Virus record (IMG/VR): IMGVR_UViG_3300008108_007865
Coordinates: 1-21,190 of that record
From: a virus
DNA: 21,190 bases
Direction: 5' to 3' (one strand)
Each line of letters opens with the position of its first letter. Within the stretch, counting starts at the first letter, position 1. This document shows, piece after piece, positions 6,321 through 12,940 of this stretch. The notes below the pieces were generated by a model, which ran no database searches, had not been told where the DNA came from, and was given only the letters and a program-made list of their open reading frames with translations. The translations under genes were made by a program, and so were the position numbers.

Positions 6321-7064
6321 TATTGCTTTGTAAGGTTTCTGTACAACAACATAGTATAAGGAATCCTTCTCTTCAATTTTCATACCGCTACCTCCAGGGA
6401 GCTTTTTATTCTTGAAAGCTTTCTCTACCGTATCCCATACACCACTCCAGTTATTGCTTTGCACCAATGATGCAATTTTTGGTTGATATCTCTTAGGAAT
6501 GATAAATTCCTTTTTCGGTACCCAATATGCTTTTGTTTCTGGATCAATCACTTTCGCGTCAGGAATGTTAGATATATTAAGGACACCGTCACCGTCCACA
6601 CCCATATCTCGGTAACCATCATTTCGTTCATAATGTAAAAACTCTTCTATTGCTTTTTTGATCTCCCAGGCAACAGTACCCCTCGTCATTTCTTTACACC
6701 CTACACCGAATGATGAGTTAGGATGGTCAAGATGAGGTCTAATTTTTTTATTTACCCAATCTTCACTTTCTCTTACAATCTCTCCACTTTCATCATACTC
6801 ATTATTATATTGATCATAGAACCCACCGTGACCATCATATTCTCTCTTGGCGTTAGGAGGGAATGCGATAGACCTTATCACATTTTCTATGTATTGACCT
6901 TCTTCATAAGTAAGACTTCTATCCCAATAGACTTCATCCATAGCCATTTTAATTTGACCGGATTGAAGACGAGAATAGGTTTCAAGAGCTGAAATAAGAA
7001 CTAATAGATGTTGCCGTTCAAACTCTATTTGAACTCTTTTAGATTTATTATTTTGTTTCTTCAT
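6276..7064 (-). CDS. Conserved hypothetical phage protein
   Basis: I chose ATG 7064 (MKKQNNKSKRVQIEFERQHL), giving 262 residues; the upstream in-frame extension is inside the preceding gene. The N-terminal half is helical, then come EYDGHGGFYDQYNNEYDESG, DHPNSSFGVGCKEMTRGTVA, and DMGVDGDGVLNISNIPDAK. The C-terminal 90 residues (IIPKRYQPKIASLVQSNNW to the end) look like a separate small domain ending in a basic helix. There are many Asp, Asn and Gly residues but no catalytic motif I can name. The 3' end overlaps the small plus-strand gene. Function unknown. Confidence 0.7.
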   Translation of the reverse strand: MKKQNNKSKRVQIEFERQHLLVLISALETYSRLQSGQIKMAMDEVYWDRSLTYEEGQYIENVIRSIAFPPNAKREYDGHGGFYDQYNNEYDESGEIVRESEDWVNKKIRPHLDHPNSSFGVGCKEMTRGTVAWEIKKAIEEFLHYERNDGYRDMGVDGDGVLNISNIPDAKVIDPETKAYWVPKKEFIIPKRYQPKIASLVQSNNWSGVWDTVEKAFKNKKLPGGSGMKIEEKDSLYYVVVQKPYKAILENRSKKIAANKAT

Positions 7065-7248
7065 TGATATCAAATGTTGCGTTTTTAAAAATTTTAATCT
7101 GATCAGAACGAAAATGTAATACTCTGCCACCATTCTCAAGCGCTACAGTCCATATATCGTTCTCGAATGTACCGCTATTGCAGACATATATTGCATACCC
7201 ATTACCCATAGGTGTAACGACAGGGATGGGTGATTTAAATTCGAGCAT
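7048..7248 (-). CDS. Hypothetical small beta-rich protein
   Basis: This encodes 66 residues with strand-like alternation: SPIPVVTPMGNGYAIYVCN, NDIWTVALENGGRVLHFRSD. The pattern 'G-x-G-x-x-x-Y-V-x-x-x-G-x-x-x-N-D-x-W-x-V-x-L-x-x-G' suits a small barrel, such as a phage accessory SH3-like fold, but no family is assigned. It overlaps the downstream gene by 17 bases. Confidence 0.68.
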   Translation of the reverse strand: MLEFKSPIPVVTPMGNGYAIYVCNSGTFENDIWTVALENGGRVLHFRSDQIKIFKNATFDINEETK

Positions 7249-7252
7249 TATA

Positions 7253-7846
7253 TTACCCGATCCTAATAAGAATCATTCTCAATTTATGAAGCAGATTTGC
7301 TACAGCATACAAGCTAATTTCAAGTTTTCTGCAAAGGAAAGACCAGCCAGTATACTTCTTTAAGCAGTATACTACTCTATACTTTACACTCTCACGCTCT
7401 TTTAACATCTCTTTGATCTGCTCATTGTTCTTTTTATGTTTATCGAACTCAACAAACTCTATCTTGTCTAGCTTACCGTACGTAAAATAAGCATTATAAT
7501 CGATAAAAAAACTATAATCTTCATCATAATCTTCATAACAATAAAACCGAACAACACCATGGTAATTTTCTTGAGGTACGAGCTCTTCTTTTTTTATGTT
7601 AACCTCTTTCCATAGATTCCATGGTTTAATATCTTTATTTTTTCTCTCTTCTTTTGTATACGGTATATACTCTCGGTCAACTACAAACTCATATAGCTTA
7701 TCATCTTCACCTATAACATACTCACTCAAACAGTTTTCAAAGCTTTTTGTTTGGTATTCTATTTCTTGCCAGTTGATATTAAGATGCTTTACTTCTTCAG
7801 GCAGAGGAAGATCTTTTTTAACTTTTAGTGTATCGTACATTCCCAT
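7253..7846 (-). CDS. Conserved hypothetical phage protein (MGMYDT family)
   Basis: This encodes 197 residues starting MGMYDTLKVKKDLPLPEEVK. This start, followed by a 'W-x-x-x-x-x-Q-T-K-x-x-x-x-x-L-x-x-Y' stretch (residues 26-43), is a pattern I recall in uncharacterised phage proteins, in which the N-terminal domain is small and beta-rich. The middle is very rich in Tyr, Asp and Glu (FYCYEDYDEDYSFFIDYNAY). The C-terminus is basic and hydrophobic (FLCRKLEISLYAVANLLHKL), possibly an amphipathic helix at the membrane. It has five bases to the next gene on either side. Function unknown. Confidence 0.75.
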   Translation of the reverse strand: MGMYDTLKVKKDLPLPEEVKHLNINWQEIEYQTKSFENCLSEYVIGEDDKLYEFVVDREYIPYTKEERKNKDIKPWNLWKEVNIKKEELVPQENYHGVVRFYCYEDYDEDYSFFIDYNAYFTYGKLDKIEFVEFDKHKKNNEQIKEMLKERESVKYRVVYCLKKYTGWSFLCRKLEISLYAVANLLHKLRMILIRIG

Positions 7847-7850
7847 AGTA

Positions 7851-8114
7851 TTATATATCTGTTAGTTGATTTATTGCTCTACCAAGAGCAATTTGATTAC
7901 CCATCTTTCGGTTCCATGTCTCTTTTTCTGAACATCTCGCAGCACCGGTAACAGTATGACCTGTAGGTGTTGTAATGTTTATTACAGTAACACCACCCTT
8001 AGGAGCAAAGACCCGTACACTACCATCGATTCTTTGCTGATAAGCTACAGGTCGACTATGTAATACTTGAACTTTATAACCTTTCTTACGTAGTTGTGAT
8101 ATTGTATAGTTCAT
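7851..8114 (-). CDS. Conserved hypothetical small phage protein
   Basis: I chose ATG 8114 (MNYTISQLRKKGYKVQVLHS), giving 87 residues; upstream in-frame codons belong to the small membrane gene in another frame. The centre reads GGVTVINITTPTGHTVTGAA, followed by RCSEKETWNRKMGNQIALGR. The pattern 'LRKxGYKVxVxHxR...GGVTxxxITTPxGxxVxGxAxCSxxDxxxRKxGxxIALGRA' recurs in phage and integrative-element proteins I remember; no role is established. The ATG overlaps the stop of the upstream gene (ATGA). Confidence 0.75.
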   Translation of the reverse strand: MNYTISQLRKKGYKVQVLHSRPVAYQQRIDGSVRVFAPKGGVTVINITTPTGHTVTGAARCSEKETWNRKMGNQIALGRAINQLTDI

Positions 8115-8230
8115 AGAATGATAATACCGAGGATTACAAAAAGTGCAACGATAAAAAAGCAAGCTACCTGCTTTGGATAAAAAATGTATATACCGGTGAG
8201 GAAGTCGATAATCGTATTAATAAGTTTCAT
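8111..8230 (-). CDS. Small membrane protein, 39 residues
   Basis: The product reads MKLINTIIDFLTGIYIFYPK followed by QVACFFIVALFVILGIIIL. It is very hydrophobic, with a clear C-terminal membrane segment from about residue 21 and an amphipathic first half. The ATG at 8230 follows the stop of the LysM gene by three bases, and its TGA overlaps the next start (ATGA), so its place in the operon supports it being translated. In this position, after a lipoprotein and a LysM membrane protein, it may belong to an envelope or lysis cassette, but it has no specific holin feature. Confidence 0.6.
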   Translation of the reverse strand: MKLINTIIDFLTGIYIFYPKQVACFFIVALFVILGIIIL

Positions 8231-8233
8231 ATG

Positions 8234-8713
8234 TTAAAGGAATTTTAAACGTTGCCCTGCTGCTAATTTATTAACATCACTGATGTTATTGAGTTTTTGT
8301 AGCTTGATAGGATTGAGTCTATACTTTCTAACAATACTATAGAAAGTATCTCCTGGCATAACAGTATACTCTTTTACAAGAGTATTGACTTTTTTAACTT
8401 GTGGCTGTTTCGCATGAGGCCAATCACTACCAGGCGTTTGCTTAGGGGTTGCTACCGGTACAGGGGTAGGTGCAGGAGTCGGAGAGGGTACAGGCGTTGC
8501 TTCCGGTACACCTACATACACAGGAGCCGGCTCTTCAAGTAACTTTTTATCCTCTTCAATCTGCTTTTTATTTTCTTTCACCTTTGCATTGATTACTGGT
8601 GATGCCGCAAAACCTACACCGATAATTGCATGAATTGCAAATACGATCCAAAAAGCTGTTCTAAAGCTAATAGATGTAGGTTTAAGTTCTTCGGGAATTT
8701 CAGGTTTTTTCAT
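8234..8713 (-). CDS. Membrane-anchored LysM protein
   Basis: This encodes 159 residues. A polar N-terminus (1-19) is followed by a membrane segment at about 20-40 (AFWIVFAIHAIIGVGFAAS), a short charged helix (KVKENKKQIEEDKKLLEE), a Pro/Thr/Val-rich linker (about 66-92), and a C-terminal LysM domain (about 114-159): YTVMPGDTFYSIVRKYRLNP then LNNISDVNKLAAGQRLKFL. LysM binds N-acetylglucosamine of peptidoglycan. The predicted topology is N-in with LysM in the periplasm. The gene directly follows a lipoprotein gene (one base between). This overall layout is common in bacterial cell-envelope proteins and suggests either a captured host gene or a lysis/spanin-like component. Confidence 0.85.
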   Translation of the reverse strand: MKKPEIPEELKPTSISFRTAFWIVFAIHAIIGVGFAASPVINAKVKENKKQIEEDKKLLEEPAPVYVGVPEATPVPSPTPAPTPVPVATPKQTPGSDWPHAKQPQVKKVNTLVKEYTVMPGDTFYSIVRKYRLNPIKLQKLNNISDVNKLAAGQRLKFL

Positions 8714-8714
8714 A

Positions 8715-8996
8715 TCAATTAGCGTAATATGCTGCTTGCATTTTCTTATAGATTTTTCTTGTAATCTCTTTACCGAGATCTGTCACAGTTGGCTCATCAC
8801 TATCTACAACATACACAGGGCGCGCTACAACTACAGGTCGCATAACCGGAACAGCAGCGTGGGTAGGTTGTGGTACCATTACTGGCCTATATTCACCAAC
8901 ACTATAATAGTTAATGGTGTGTTTTACCTTGCTGCCTGTTGTGCAGCCCGTCAATGAAAGCAACGTCACTGCTGTTGCTATTTTTATTACTTTCAT
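8715..8996 (-). CDS. Small lipoprotein
   Basis: This encodes 93 residues with a lipoprotein signal: MKVIKIATAVTLLSLTGCTT, with lipobox LTGC and Cys18 as the acylated residue. The next residues (TG) do not include an inner-membrane retention Asp at +2, so outer-membrane placement is likely in a Gram-negative host. The mature part has a Pro/Val/Arg-rich stretch (RPVMVPQPTHAAVPVMRPVV) and a C-terminal helix (DLGKEITRKIYKKMQAAYYAN). Short proline-rich lipoproteins are typical of outer spanins. The LysM membrane protein downstream could be the inner partner, though neither is a proven spanin. Confidence 0.78.
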   Translation of the reverse strand: MKVIKIATAVTLLSLTGCTTGSKVKHTINYYSVGEYRPVMVPQPTHAAVPVMRPVVVARPVYVVDSDEPTVTDLGKEITRKIYKKMQAAYYAN

Positions 8997-9052
8997 AATA
9001 TTGAAGAATAGTTGAATTCATTGTCACCTGCAAGCCTTTTTTTGTAAAAAAG

Positions 9053-9125
9053 CTACGGAGATAGGACTCGAACCTATAACCCTCAGATCCAAATTCTGAT
9101 GCACTACCAATTGTGCTACTCCGTA
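9053..9125 (-). tRNA. tRNA-Gln (anticodon TTG)
   Basis: The cloverleaf folds fully. The acceptor stem TACGGAG/CTCCGTA has seven pairs, the D stem is GCAC/GTGC, the anticodon stem TCAGA/TCTGA encloses loop ATTTGGA with anticodon TTG, and the T stem ATAGG/CCTAT encloses loop TTCGAGT. The first pair U1-A72 and discriminator G73 are known identity elements for glutaminyl-tRNA synthetase, supporting Gln. CCA is not encoded (GCTT follows). It lies six bases after tRNA-Glu in the same transcript direction. Confidence 0.88.
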
Positions 9126-9131
9126 TCAAAG

Positions 9132-9206
9132 TGGCACTCCCAAGGGGATTTGAACCCCTACTACCACCGTGAAAGGGTGGTGTGCTAACCATTACACTAT
9201 GGGAGC
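9132..9206 (-). tRNA. tRNA-Glu (anticodon TTC)
   Basis: The gene reads GCTCCCA acceptor, T8 A9, a D arm with GG, anticodon stem CCACC/GGTGG around loop CTTTCAC (anticodon TTC), T stem GGGG/CCCC around TTCAAAT, 3' strand TGGGAGT, G73 and an encoded CCA. The first acceptor pair is G-T (wobble). It lies seven bases downstream of the stop of the gene at 9213-9407, so it is probably transcribed with the RNA ligase operon and from a TATAAATA site at 9232-9239. Confidence 0.9.
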
Positions 9207-9212
9207 GTGTCA

Positions 9213-9407
9213 TTATTTATTACGATTATCGTATTTATAGAATTGATGGTAGTGTGTATCAAAATAATCACCGACGTCAAATCTATTCCATATATCTTTG
9301 TCAACGAAATATTCAGTTATACCTTCATCCTCATCTTCCATATAGAAAGAATAGCGCGTAAAAAACCAAAATCCCCATTTATCTTTGTGTATAATTTTCA
9401 TAGGCAT
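9213..9407 (-). CDS. Hypothetical small aromatic-rich protein
   Basis: This encodes 64 residues with many aromatic and acidic residues: KWGFWFFTRYSFYMEDEDEG, DIWNRFDVGDYFDTHYHQF. Start ATG 9407 overlaps the end of the RNA ligase gene by 10 bases; ATG 9401 is an alternative. I see no motif or membrane segment that is convincing. It sits between the RNA ligase and the tRNA-Glu gene. Function unknown. Confidence 0.65.
   Translation of the reverse strand: MPMKIIHKDKWGFWFFTRYSFYMEDEDEGITEYFVDKDIWNRFDVGDYFDTHYHQFYKYDNRNK
9232..9239 (-). promoter_or_regulatory. TATAAATA (minus strand) upstream of the tRNA pair
   Basis: This is an exact T4-like late promoter core, read on the minus strand, at the very 3' end of the gene at 9213-9407. 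It is about 26 bases upstream of the mature tRNA-Glu 5' end, which would leave a short leader for processing. It may be coincidental because the motif sits inside a coding sequence (codons for YKY). Confidence 0.3.
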
Positions 9408-10483
9408 TGATGCATTAATTTTATTTTATGTTCGTTAGTTAATTCCTTATTATTCAGCATATGGAAAATATAAGACGTTCGATTAGTATTTGTATATGTT
9501 GCAATTATGAATTCAGCTTGTTGTTTTCTTGTTTCAAAATTTCGTATGCTTTTGACAAAATCCTTCATACTCTCTATCAACTCTGCTACATGGCTACCAG
9601 TATCACATATCTTTGTAATTAATGGATCAAGTTGCCGTACAATTTCAAAATCAAATTCTGTCTCTATCTTCTTAGAGAAGACGTCATACGACGGCATGCC
9701 AGATTCTACATAGTATTCAATCAAGTTATTTTCAGAGTTCAATTGAGATTTTACTCTATGAAGAAATAAATACCAGTCAGATTTTAATTTAATTCGGTTT
9801 TGCCCATTATTATACGATATAACAATACCTTCTTTACCTTTCCAGTGCTTAATTGTTTCTGCTATTTTAGAAAGATCATTAGTATCTAAGAAATTATATG
9901 ATTGAGGCACAGGCATCTGCCCGATCTTTCTCCATATATCGATTAAATCAGATGAAGAGACAACACACATTCCGTTCTTGTTTATGGCGCCAATAAGATA
10001 GAATTCTATTTGCTGTGGTCTAACAACAATAACATTATTAGGTGTTACAATCTCAAACAAAAGAGTTAAGTGTTGATTGTCTTTTAAAAACTCTTTTACT
10101 TTTGGGTATCTCTCTGGTAACAATTCAAAATCTCTAGCGTTTTCTTGCAATGTATAAGAAACAGTTCCTCTCGTTCTCATTGAGAACTGCTCATTAACAT
10201 AGTCTGCAATAAGCAAAGAGCCGTCGATTTTATCTTCAAGCTTCCAGTCATTAAACTCTTCAGGCTTTGGATAACAGTCAGGCTTTTCACCGTAATTAAA
10301 AAACTTTGGAAAGCCAGAAGATAAAACATTACCTTCTTTATCTGTAATCAAAGAGCGGTAAAATAAATTATTATTACTCCACTTTGCGTCAATTTGCGGA
10401 GTTACAAGATAACAATCTAAACCGCAAAACTTATTCGGAGTAATATTAAAATACCCTTCTTCTACTGGTAAATGTACTTTCAT
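9398..10483 (-). CDS. RNA ligase, T4 Rnl1-like
   Basis: This encodes 361 residues, close to T4 Rnl1 (374). All nucleotidyltransferase motifs are visible in order: motif I EDKIDGSLL with catalytic Lys85 (KxDGS), SMRTRG (101-106, motif Ia/III region), FEIVTPNN with Glu144 (motif IIIa), KEGIVISY with Glu218 (motif IV), and NRIKLKSDWYLFLH with Lys232 and Lys234 (motif V). The helical C-terminal domain (about 245-361) matches the tRNA-specificity domain of Rnl1. The expected role is ATP-dependent joining of 5'-phosphate and 3'-OH RNA ends, as in repair of tRNA cut by host anticodon nucleases. It starts directly after the AAA ATPase gene stops (TAAATG) and lies upstream of two tRNAs. No polynucleotide kinase is in the window. 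Confidence 0.9.
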   Translation of the reverse strand: MKVHLPVEEGYFNITPNKFCGLDCYLVTPQIDAKWSNNNLFYRSLITDKEGNVLSSGFPKFFNYGEKPDCYPKPEEFNDWKLEDKIDGSLLIADYVNEQFSMRTRGTVSYTLQENARDFELLPERYPKVKEFLKDNQHLTLLFEIVTPNNVIVVRPQQIEFYLIGAINKNGMCVVSSSDLIDIWRKIGQMPVPQSYNFLDTNDLSKIAETIKHWKGKEGIVISYNNGQNRIKLKSDWYLFLHRVKSQLNSENNLIEYYVESGMPSYDVFSKKIETEFDFEIVRQLDPLITKICDTGSHVAELIESMKDFVKSIRNFETRKQQAEFIIATYTNTNRTSYIFHMLNNKELTNEHKIKLMHQCL

Positions 10484-11506
10484 TTAGAATCCCATTCTAG
10501 ATGTTTTGAAGTCAGACGAACATGGCTTCAAATCAAGTAGATCGCGAATTCGCTTAACTGATTTTTCAAATGGATTACCGAGACATTTAACAGATATAAC
10601 AAGCTCGGTCATAGCTGCAAATGTAAAGTTATCAGTTGCATCAACCCATTTTTTAGCTTCTGCTTCACTTATCTTTAATTTCTGAGTAAAGTAGAATAAG
10701 CGCATATCAGGCTCAGGGTAACCTATTTTCACTACACGATCAAACCTTCTCGGTCTGCCAATAAGACGCTTATCGAGCTTCTCAGGGTAATTGGTGGTAG
10801 CTATATTAAGTACATGATCAATAGAGTCTTCACCGTCAAGCAATGTTAAGAGATGTGAATCTCCAAACCGATCTACAATAGCATCGATATCTTCAAATAA
10901 GCAAACAATATCACGATTTGGCTCAATTCTAGAAAAATATTTTAACCCTTCCTGAACAGTGCTTGGATGTGTATCGCATATGAATACAATACCACCATTG
11001 TCAACAATCTTCTGTGTAATTTGTTTTATAAGTACAGTCTTACCGGTACCCGGCGGACCATAAAACATATATCCCCGTCTCTGCAAATAGCCATACTCTT
11101 CAAATACTGTTCGTTTCTTCCAGAAATTCTGTATCTCGCCAACTACATCCTCAATTAACTCATCTCTAAAAGTTAACCATTCATCCGATTTTATTGGTGA
11201 TGGCTCGAATAAAGGCATGCCATTTTCGGTTTTGAATATCTTGTATACACCCGGGCTAAGTCTCTTAACAGTCTTACCACAAGGTATAAATGCATCACCA
11301 AATTGTGAGTATTGTATATACTTCGTGCCATATTTTGCAGCAGCGTCACTCTTCTTTAAAATTAATTTTTCGGGCGGCCTCATCATTTCGCGTTCAAAAG
11401 CACTCTCTTCATCATCTTCATCATCGTACTCTGGATCAGAGCCATCCATTTCACTCTCATCACCAAAATCGTCGAGAGTACTTTCGTCCTTTTTTGATTC
11501 AAACAT
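10484..11506 (-). CDS. AAA+ ATPase with acidic N-terminus
   Basis: This encodes 340 residues. The first 40 are very acidic (DDFGDESEMDGSDPEYDDED). The ATPase core has Walker A GPPGTGKT (150-157), Walker B IVCLFEDID (200-208), sensor 1 ATTNYPEKLD (Asn239) and arginine finger region GRPRRFDRV (250-258). GRPRRFDR is the pattern of BCS1/FtsH-type AAA proteins. Residues 60-125 form a substrate or adaptor domain with no name I can give. A role as an unfoldase or RNP remodeller is expected, but the substrate is unknown. The gene lies between a metallophosphoesterase and an RNA ligase with minimal spacing. Its start has no Shine-Dalgarno and is preceded by TATAATATATTTT. Confidence 0.9.
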   Translation of the reverse strand: MFESKKDESTLDDFGDESEMDGSDPEYDDEDDEESAFEREMMRPPEKLILKKSDAAAKYGTKYIQYSQFGDAFIPCGKTVKRLSPGVYKIFKTENGMPLFEPSPIKSDEWLTFRDELIEDVVGEIQNFWKKRTVFEEYGYLQRRGYMFYGPPGTGKTVLIKQITQKIVDNGGIVFICDTHPSTVQEGLKYFSRIEPNRDIVCLFEDIDAIVDRFGDSHLLTLLDGEDSIDHVLNIATTNYPEKLDKRLIGRPRRFDRVVKIGYPEPDMRLFYFTQKLKISEAEAKKWVDATDNFTFAAMTELVISVKCLGNPFEKSVKRIRDLLDLKPCSSDFKTSRMGF

Positions 11507-11548
11507 AAAATATATTATACTACCACGAAGTTATTATACAACTTGTAA

Positions 11549-12241
11549 TTATTGATGCATCCATAGCTCATTGATATCGAGCAATCTATGTTTACAATTA
11601 TTAATTTCTTCAGCCCAGCTAAAGTGAAAGTGTCCATATAGATGCGATGATGGCTTACATAGCTTGAATATCTCATCCATCACAGCACGCTCATCGGTTA
11701 AATCTTCAATTAAATACGCATCCTCTCTTGCCCAACCATACACCATTTCATTAAAGGTCTGCGGTGAACACCATGAGGGCGCTGTATGTGTTACAAGAAT
11801 ATCAACCTTTTGACATAAATCTCTATCAAAGACGACACCTTCATTTTCCCAGTATGAGATGTTAACCGCCCTACCTGTTCTATCAACAGATATAGCACCA
11901 CCTATAAACTGAATGCCGCTAGAGCCATATTCACCAATGGTATAGTCTTCAATCAGCTCAAAGTTATCTAAGCATACTCTATTGTTGCCTTTGAAATAAG
12001 CAGGGTCATCGTGATTACCTCTAATACCATAAAAGCTAATACCGTTTTGCTTGAATTGCTTATTAAGCAAATCACACATTGCCATATCTTCATATGGATT
12101 AAAGCCAATACCCATGTCTCCTACTGAGATGATATTTACGTTAGAAATTTTTTTAGCTTTTATTATAGAGAGTAGGTCACTCCATCTTCCATGATTGTCA
12201 CCGAAGAACAATAATGGCTTCTCAGCATTAAGTTTTAGCAT
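11549..12241 (-). CDS. Calcineurin-like metallophosphoesterase
   Basis: This encodes 230 residues with the complete motif set: FFGDNHGRWSDL (Asp15, His17), ISVGDMGIG (Asp42), GIRGNHDD (Asn76, His77), LVTHTAP (His152) and HLYGHFHFS (His204, His206). These residues bind two metal ions and hydrolyse phosphomonoesters or phosphodiesters. The GDxHG...GNHD form resembles phage and bacterial phosphatases of the diadenosine tetraphosphatase/lambda phosphatase class. Substrates in such phages are not known; a nucleic-acid end-processing role would suit the AAA and RNA ligase genes that follow, but this is inference. Confidence 0.88.
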   Translation of the reverse strand: MLKLNAEKPLLFFGDNHGRWSDLLSIIKAKKISNVNIISVGDMGIGFNPYEDMAMCDLLNKQFKQNGISFYGIRGNHDDPAYFKGNNRVCLDNFELIEDYTIGEYGSSGIQFIGGAISVDRTGRAVNISYWENEGVVFDRDLCQKVDILVTHTAPSWCSPQTFNEMVYGWAREDAYLIEDLTDERAVMDEIFKLCKPSSHLYGHFHFSWAEEINNCKHRLLDINELWMHQ

Positions 12242-12247
12242 TATGTA

Positions 12248-12892
12248 TTATTGTGGTGTGCTACCTTGCTCGTTCTGGAATTCAATAAGATCACCTTTAA
12301 GCTTCAATCCTGCGATGTTATCTGCGTCAAGGATGAAGTTACGGATTTTTGTTGATTTGAAGCCAAGCTTCTTCTTCAAATCTTCTTTAGCTTTCGTAAG
12401 CTCACCAACAGGGCCTTTCTTCGGTGTTGCAGCTGGTGTGATCTCTTCATACTTGACAGGAAAGCCAAAGATATGAATCTTATCGTTCGTGGTATTAACC
12501 ATTACACCTTGACCGAGCTTGACATAAGGTTGCTCTGCAACTTTGCGCTGCTTAGGATTGAGGATCGACTCTTTTGCCTGAGCTTCAAGATCGCTCTCTG
12601 GTTGATAGTCGCGAAGCTTCTGCATGTCTTCTTCTTTAGCGCGCTTATAATCGACGTTAAAGTTAACAGTGTAAATACCTGATCCACCGGAAGTCTTGGA
12701 CTTGTAGTAGAAAGAACCGAATGTTGCGCCTTTACTGAGATAGCCCTTAAGAAGGTTGACAAGAGTTGTAAAGTCGGTACCTTGCTGAATGCTGCCTTGC
12801 TGCTGAGGTGCTGGTGCTTCAGGTGCTTGCTGAGCATCGTCTTCGTTGATGCTGACATATTTGTTGACGAGTTGATCAAATGTAGTATTCAT
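12248..12892 (-). CDS. Unknown protein with virion-targeting-like leader
   Basis: This encodes 214 residues. N-terminal MNTTFDQLVNKYVSINEDDA is followed by a Gln/Pro/Ala-rich linker (AQQAPEAPAPQQQGSIQQG). The body is Lys-rich with Gly/Ser-rich stretches (KSKTSGGSGIYTVNFNVDYK), then a basic helical region. The INE at residues 15-17 resembles the I/L-x-E site cut by T4 gp21-type prohead proteases. No Cys is present. Codons are clearly more GC-rich than in neighbours (30 of 60 in bases 12541-12600), as seen for highly expressed structural genes. TATAAATA lies 10 bases upstream of the start. It is probably an internal virion or structural protein; it shows no known domain. Confidence 0.72.
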   Translation of the reverse strand: MNTTFDQLVNKYVSINEDDAQQAPEAPAPQQQGSIQQGTDFTTLVNLLKGYLSKGATFGSFYYKSKTSGGSGIYTVNFNVDYKRAKEEDMQKLRDYQPESDLEAQAKESILNPKQRKVAEQPYVKLGQGVMVNTTNDKIHIFGFPVKYEEITPAATPKKGPVGELTKAKEDLKKKLGFKSTKIRNFILDADNIAGLKLKGDLIEFQNEQGSTPQ

Positions 12893-12902
12893 ATTACATC
12901 TT

Positions 12903-12910
12903 TATTTATA
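12903..12910 (-). promoter_or_regulatory. TATAAATA (minus strand) upstream of the gene at 12248-12892
   Basis: This is an exact T4-like late promoter core in the 48-base intergenic gap. The spacing to ATG is ten bases and the sequence TATAAATA-N5-GTAATATG is shared with the site before the plus-strand gene at 16102. Both downstream genes encode proteins with virion-targeting-like leaders, which fits late transcription. Confidence 0.5.
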
Positions 12911-12940
12911 TAAAAAATGCTTGGAACGTGCAACACTTTT

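Noticed and set aside
9030-9055. Hairpin of T-run and A-run after tRNA-Gln (AGC-T6 ... A7-GGCT) considered as a terminator.
   Set aside because: The stem is almost all A-T, has a mismatch, and no U-tract follows it.
8911-9213. A 100-codon minus-strand reading frame over the tRNA-Glu and tRNA-Gln genes.
   Set aside because: It is the translation of two fully folding tRNA genes and the lipoprotein gene in another frame.
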